Source: CADCVW01 sp035644935
GTDB taxonomy: Bacteria; Pseudomonadota; Alphaproteobacteria; Sphingomonadales; Sphingomonadaceae
NCBI GenBank assembly: GCA_035644935.1
Contig: DASQNO010000085.1
Coordinates: 1-7,741 of the forward strand
Direction: 5' to 3'
Length of the DNA: 7,741 nucleotides
Shown: in pieces, positions 6,318 through 7,741 of the stretch
Layout: each line of letters opens with the position of its first letter
Numbering within the stretch: position 1 is the first letter of the stretch
Notes under the pieces: model-generated
Told to the model about the DNA's origin: nothing
Database searches by the model: none
The model's input: only the letters and a program-made list of their open reading frames with translations
Position numbers and translations under genes: made by a program

Positions 6318-7054
6318 TCGCGCACCGGCCCCACGAGCTGCGCCTGGGCGTCAATATCGATCACGTCGCCACCGTCCGCAACGCGCGCGGCGGCGATCAT
6401 CCCGATCCGGTGCGCGCCGCGCGCGCCGCCGTCGCGGCCGGCGCCGACGGCATCACCGCGCACCTGCGCGAGGATCGCCGCCACATCCGCGACGCCGACA
6501 TCGCGGCGCTGATGGCGGAGCTTGCCGTACCGCTGAACCTCGAAATGGCGGCGACGCCCGAAATGCTCGCCATTGCGCTGCGCCACCGCCCGCACGCCGC
6601 CTGCATCGTTCCCGAACGGCGCGAGGAGCGGACTACGGAGGGCGGGCTGGACGCCGCCGGGCACATCGACGACCTCGCCCCCACCATCGACGCGCTGCGC
6701 GACGCCGGCATTCGCGTCAGCCTGTTCATCGAACCCGCGGCCGAACAGATCGCCGCCGCGATTCGCCTGCGCGCGCCGGTGGTGGAACTCCACACCGGCC
6801 GCTACGCGCACCGCAGCGGCGACACGCAGGTGGAGGAATTGCGCCGCATCGCGGAGGCGGCCGCGCTTGCCGCCAAGAACGGGATCGAGGTGCACGCCGG
6901 CCACGGCCTGACCTTCGCCAACGTCGCCCCGATTGCCGCAATCCCGCAGATCGCCGAGCTCAACATCGGTCATTTTCTTATCGGCGAAGCGATCTTTGTC
7001 GGGCTGGAAGCGAGTGTCGCGAAGATGCGGGCGCTGATGAACGAAGCGCGGTGA
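6314..7054 (+). CDS. pdxJ: Pyridoxine 5'-phosphate synthase
   Basis: Last enzyme of the DXP-dependent vitamin B6 route; it condenses 1-deoxyxylulose 5-phosphate with 3-amino-2-oxopropyl phosphate to give pyridoxine 5'-phosphate in the cytoplasm. 246 residues, forming a TIM barrel in this family. Motifs in order: LGVNIDHVATVRNARGG (11-27); TAHLREDRRHI (48-58) with H50, R52 and H57; NLEMAAT (75-81) with E77; VELHTGRYA (157-165) with E158; VHAGHGLTF (193-201) with H197; and NIGHFLIGEAIFVGL (217-231). These include the acid-base residues and phosphate sites known in the E. coli enzyme. The GTG at 6314 overlaps the pyrE TGA (GTGA), and the homologous N-terminus begins soon after, so this start is well supported. 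Its own stop overlaps the next gene's GTG. pdxJ next to acpS is a common proteobacterial arrangement. Confidence 0.96.
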   Translation: MIAHRPHELRLGVNIDHVATVRNARGGDHPDPVRAARAAVAAGADGITAHLREDRRHIRDADIAALMAELAVPLNLEMAATPEMLAIALRHRPHAACIVPERREERTTEGGLDAAGHIDDLAPTIDALRDAGIRVSLFIEPAAEQIAAAIRLRAPVVELHTGRYAHRSGDTQVEELRRIAEAAALAAKNGIEVHAGHGLTFANVAPIAAIPQIAELNIGHFLIGEAIFVGLEASVAKMRALMNEAR

Positions 7055-7329
7055 AAGCGCATACGGTTTACAGGATTGTGTTGGCGCTGAACGTTCCGGT
7101 CGCACTGGTCGCCGCTTATTGTGTCGCTTACGTCTTCATTGGGCTATGGCATCCTGCCCGAGAATGGCTCCGGCCTTTTCTGATCTTCAGCCCAATACTT
7201 CTGGCTAGTTGGTTAGCCGTCGCTTCGCGGCAGCTCACTCATTGCCGCGAGGCCTTCGCCATTGCTATGGCCGCAACGCCACCACTCCTTCTAGCGCTCT
7301 ACATATATGTAGTATCGGTCGGTTCATGA
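7051..7329 (+). CDS. Hypothetical 92-residue membrane protein, three predicted helices
   Basis: I do not recognise a family. The GTG at 7051 overlaps the pdxJ stop (GTGA) and the TGA at 7327-7329 overlaps the acpS ATG (ATGA), so the frame fits the gap exactly at both ends, which is strong support for real coding. The product has about three membrane helices: roughly 8-32, 41-58 and 68-90. Short loops separate them, one with HPAREWLRP (34-42) and one with RQLTHCRE (60-67). There is no signal peptidase site and no metal or catalytic motif. GC content counted by hand is 153 of 279 (about 55 percent), clearly lower than pdxJ and acpS, and codons such as TTA, CTA, ATA, GTA and AGT appear that the neighbours avoid. 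This may mean later acquisition or weak selection. Function unknown; an inner-membrane location is the only safe inference. Confidence 0.75.
   Translation: MKAHTVYRIVLALNVPVALVAAYCVAYVFIGLWHPAREWLRPFLIFSPILLASWLAVASRQLTHCREAFAIAMAATPPLLLALYIYVVSVGS
7299..7312. repeat. Perfect 14-nt AT-rich palindrome before acpS
   Basis: CTACATATATGTAG reads the same on both strands and lies 13 nt upstream of the acpS ATG, inside the 3' end of the 92-residue membrane protein gene. It contains TATATG, but no -35 box stands at the right distance. It might be an operator or part of an internal start site for acpS, or simply a chance product of an AT-rich coding stretch (codons for Leu-Tyr-Ile-Tyr-Val-Val). Confidence 0.3.
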
Positions 7330-7741
7330 TCCTCGGCCTTGGCTCCGACCTCTGCAATATCGCGCGCATTCAGAATTCGCTCGACCGGTTCGGCGACCGC
7401 TTCATCCATCGCGTGTTCACCCCCATCGAGCGAGAACGCGCCGAGCGCCGGCCGCTGACCCGCGCCGGGACCTACGCCAAGCGCTTCGCCGCCAAGGAGG
7501 CGTTCTCCAAGGCGGTGGGCACCGGCTTTTCACGGGGCGTGTTCATGCGCGACATCGGCGTCGTCAATCTTCCGGGCGGCGCGCCGACGCTGCAACTCAC
7601 CGGCGGCGCGGCGGCGCGGCTTGACGCCATGGTTCCGCCGCGTCACGCGGCGCGTTTGCACCTGACGATGACGGACGACCACCCGTTCGCGCAGGCGTTC
7701 GTGATCATCGAAGCCGTCCCCGTCCAGGCGATCGGGGCGTC
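7326..7741 (+). CDS. acpS: Holo-[acyl-carrier-protein] synthase, 3' end cut by window edge
   Basis: Phosphopantetheinyl transferase that moves the 4'-phosphopantetheine arm from coenzyme A to a serine of acyl carrier protein, activating it for fatty acid synthesis. The ATG at 7326 overlaps the TGA of the previous gene. The family start motif GLGSDLCNIARI (4-15) carries the Mg ligand D8, and YAKRFAAKEAFSKAVGTG (50-67) carries K57 and E58. LHLTMTDDHPFAQAFVIIEA follows near the C-terminus, where the family normally has a serine-histidine or similar pair. 138 codons are visible without a stop; members usually have about 120-140 residues, so little is missing. No strong Shine-Dalgarno is seen, consistent with coupling to the upstream gene. 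Family identity is clear. Confidence 0.95.
   Translation, partial: MILGLGSDLCNIARIQNSLDRFGDRFIHRVFTPIERERAERRPLTRAGTYAKRFAAKEAFSKAVGTGFSRGVFMRDIGVVNLPGGAPTLQLTGGAAARLDAMVPPRHAARLHLTMTDDHPFAQAFVIIEAVPVQAIGA

Noticed and set aside
5926..7050. Upstream in-frame extension of the 92-residue membrane protein through pyrE and pdxJ
   Set aside because: The extension is out of frame with both enzymes and reads as Arg/Pro/Ala-rich shadow. The GTG at 7051 that overlaps the pdxJ stop is the natural start.
6239..7105. Minus-strand open frame of about 290 codons opposite pdxJ
   Set aside because: The plus strand encodes complete PdxJ motifs; the minus frame has no recognisable domain and a Gly/Arg/Val-rich shadow composition.

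Overview
The window is GC-rich and looks chromosomal. It most likely comes from an alphaproteobacterium of the Sphingomonadales (Sphingomonas-like). The reasons are the aa3 oxidase operon order ctaC-ctaD-ctaB-coxF-ctaG-ctaE, the pairing of that operon with pyrE-pdxJ-acpS, and a CCTGTCGAAG-type palindromic repeat that I remember as common in sphingomonad genomes. The taxonomic call is inference; no rRNA or tRNA is present to confirm it.

Left two thirds, minus strand (5518 down to 1): a cytochrome c oxidase operon. ctaC (subunit II, CuA) overlaps ctaD (subunit I, heme a and heme a3-CuB) by ATGA. A 111-nt gap almost filled by a palindromic repeat follows. Next come ctaB (heme O synthase), a 41-residue CoxF-like membrane microprotein, and ctaG (Cox11-type CuB chaperone), all joined by overlapping stop and start codons. 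After an 88-nt spacer comes ctaE (subunit III), whose last few codons lie beyond the left edge. The operon thus encodes the three core subunits, the enzyme that starts heme A synthesis and the factor that loads CuB. The heme A synthase gene is not in view.

Centre (5519-5723): a divergent control region. On the minus strand there is a plausible sigma70-like promoter for ctaC, followed by a leader with two interlocking short stems and a U-rich tract. No convincing promoter was seen for the rightward genes.

Right third, plus strand (5724-7741): pyrE (pyrimidine synthesis), pdxJ (pyridoxal phosphate synthesis), a 92-residue three-helix membrane protein of unknown function, and acpS (carrier protein activation, cut by the right edge). 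Each junction is a 4-nt overlap (GTGA, GTGA, ATGA), so this is one tightly coupled operon. The unknown gene stands out because its GC content (about 55 percent by hand count) is far below its neighbours and it uses codons rare around it.

Most of the window is ordinary core metabolism. No mobile element, CRISPR array, defence system or new enzymatic system was found. The points most worth a second look are the palindrome that may mask the start of ctaB, the low-GC coupled membrane gene before acpS, the ctaC leader, and the low-complexity extensions of CtaC.
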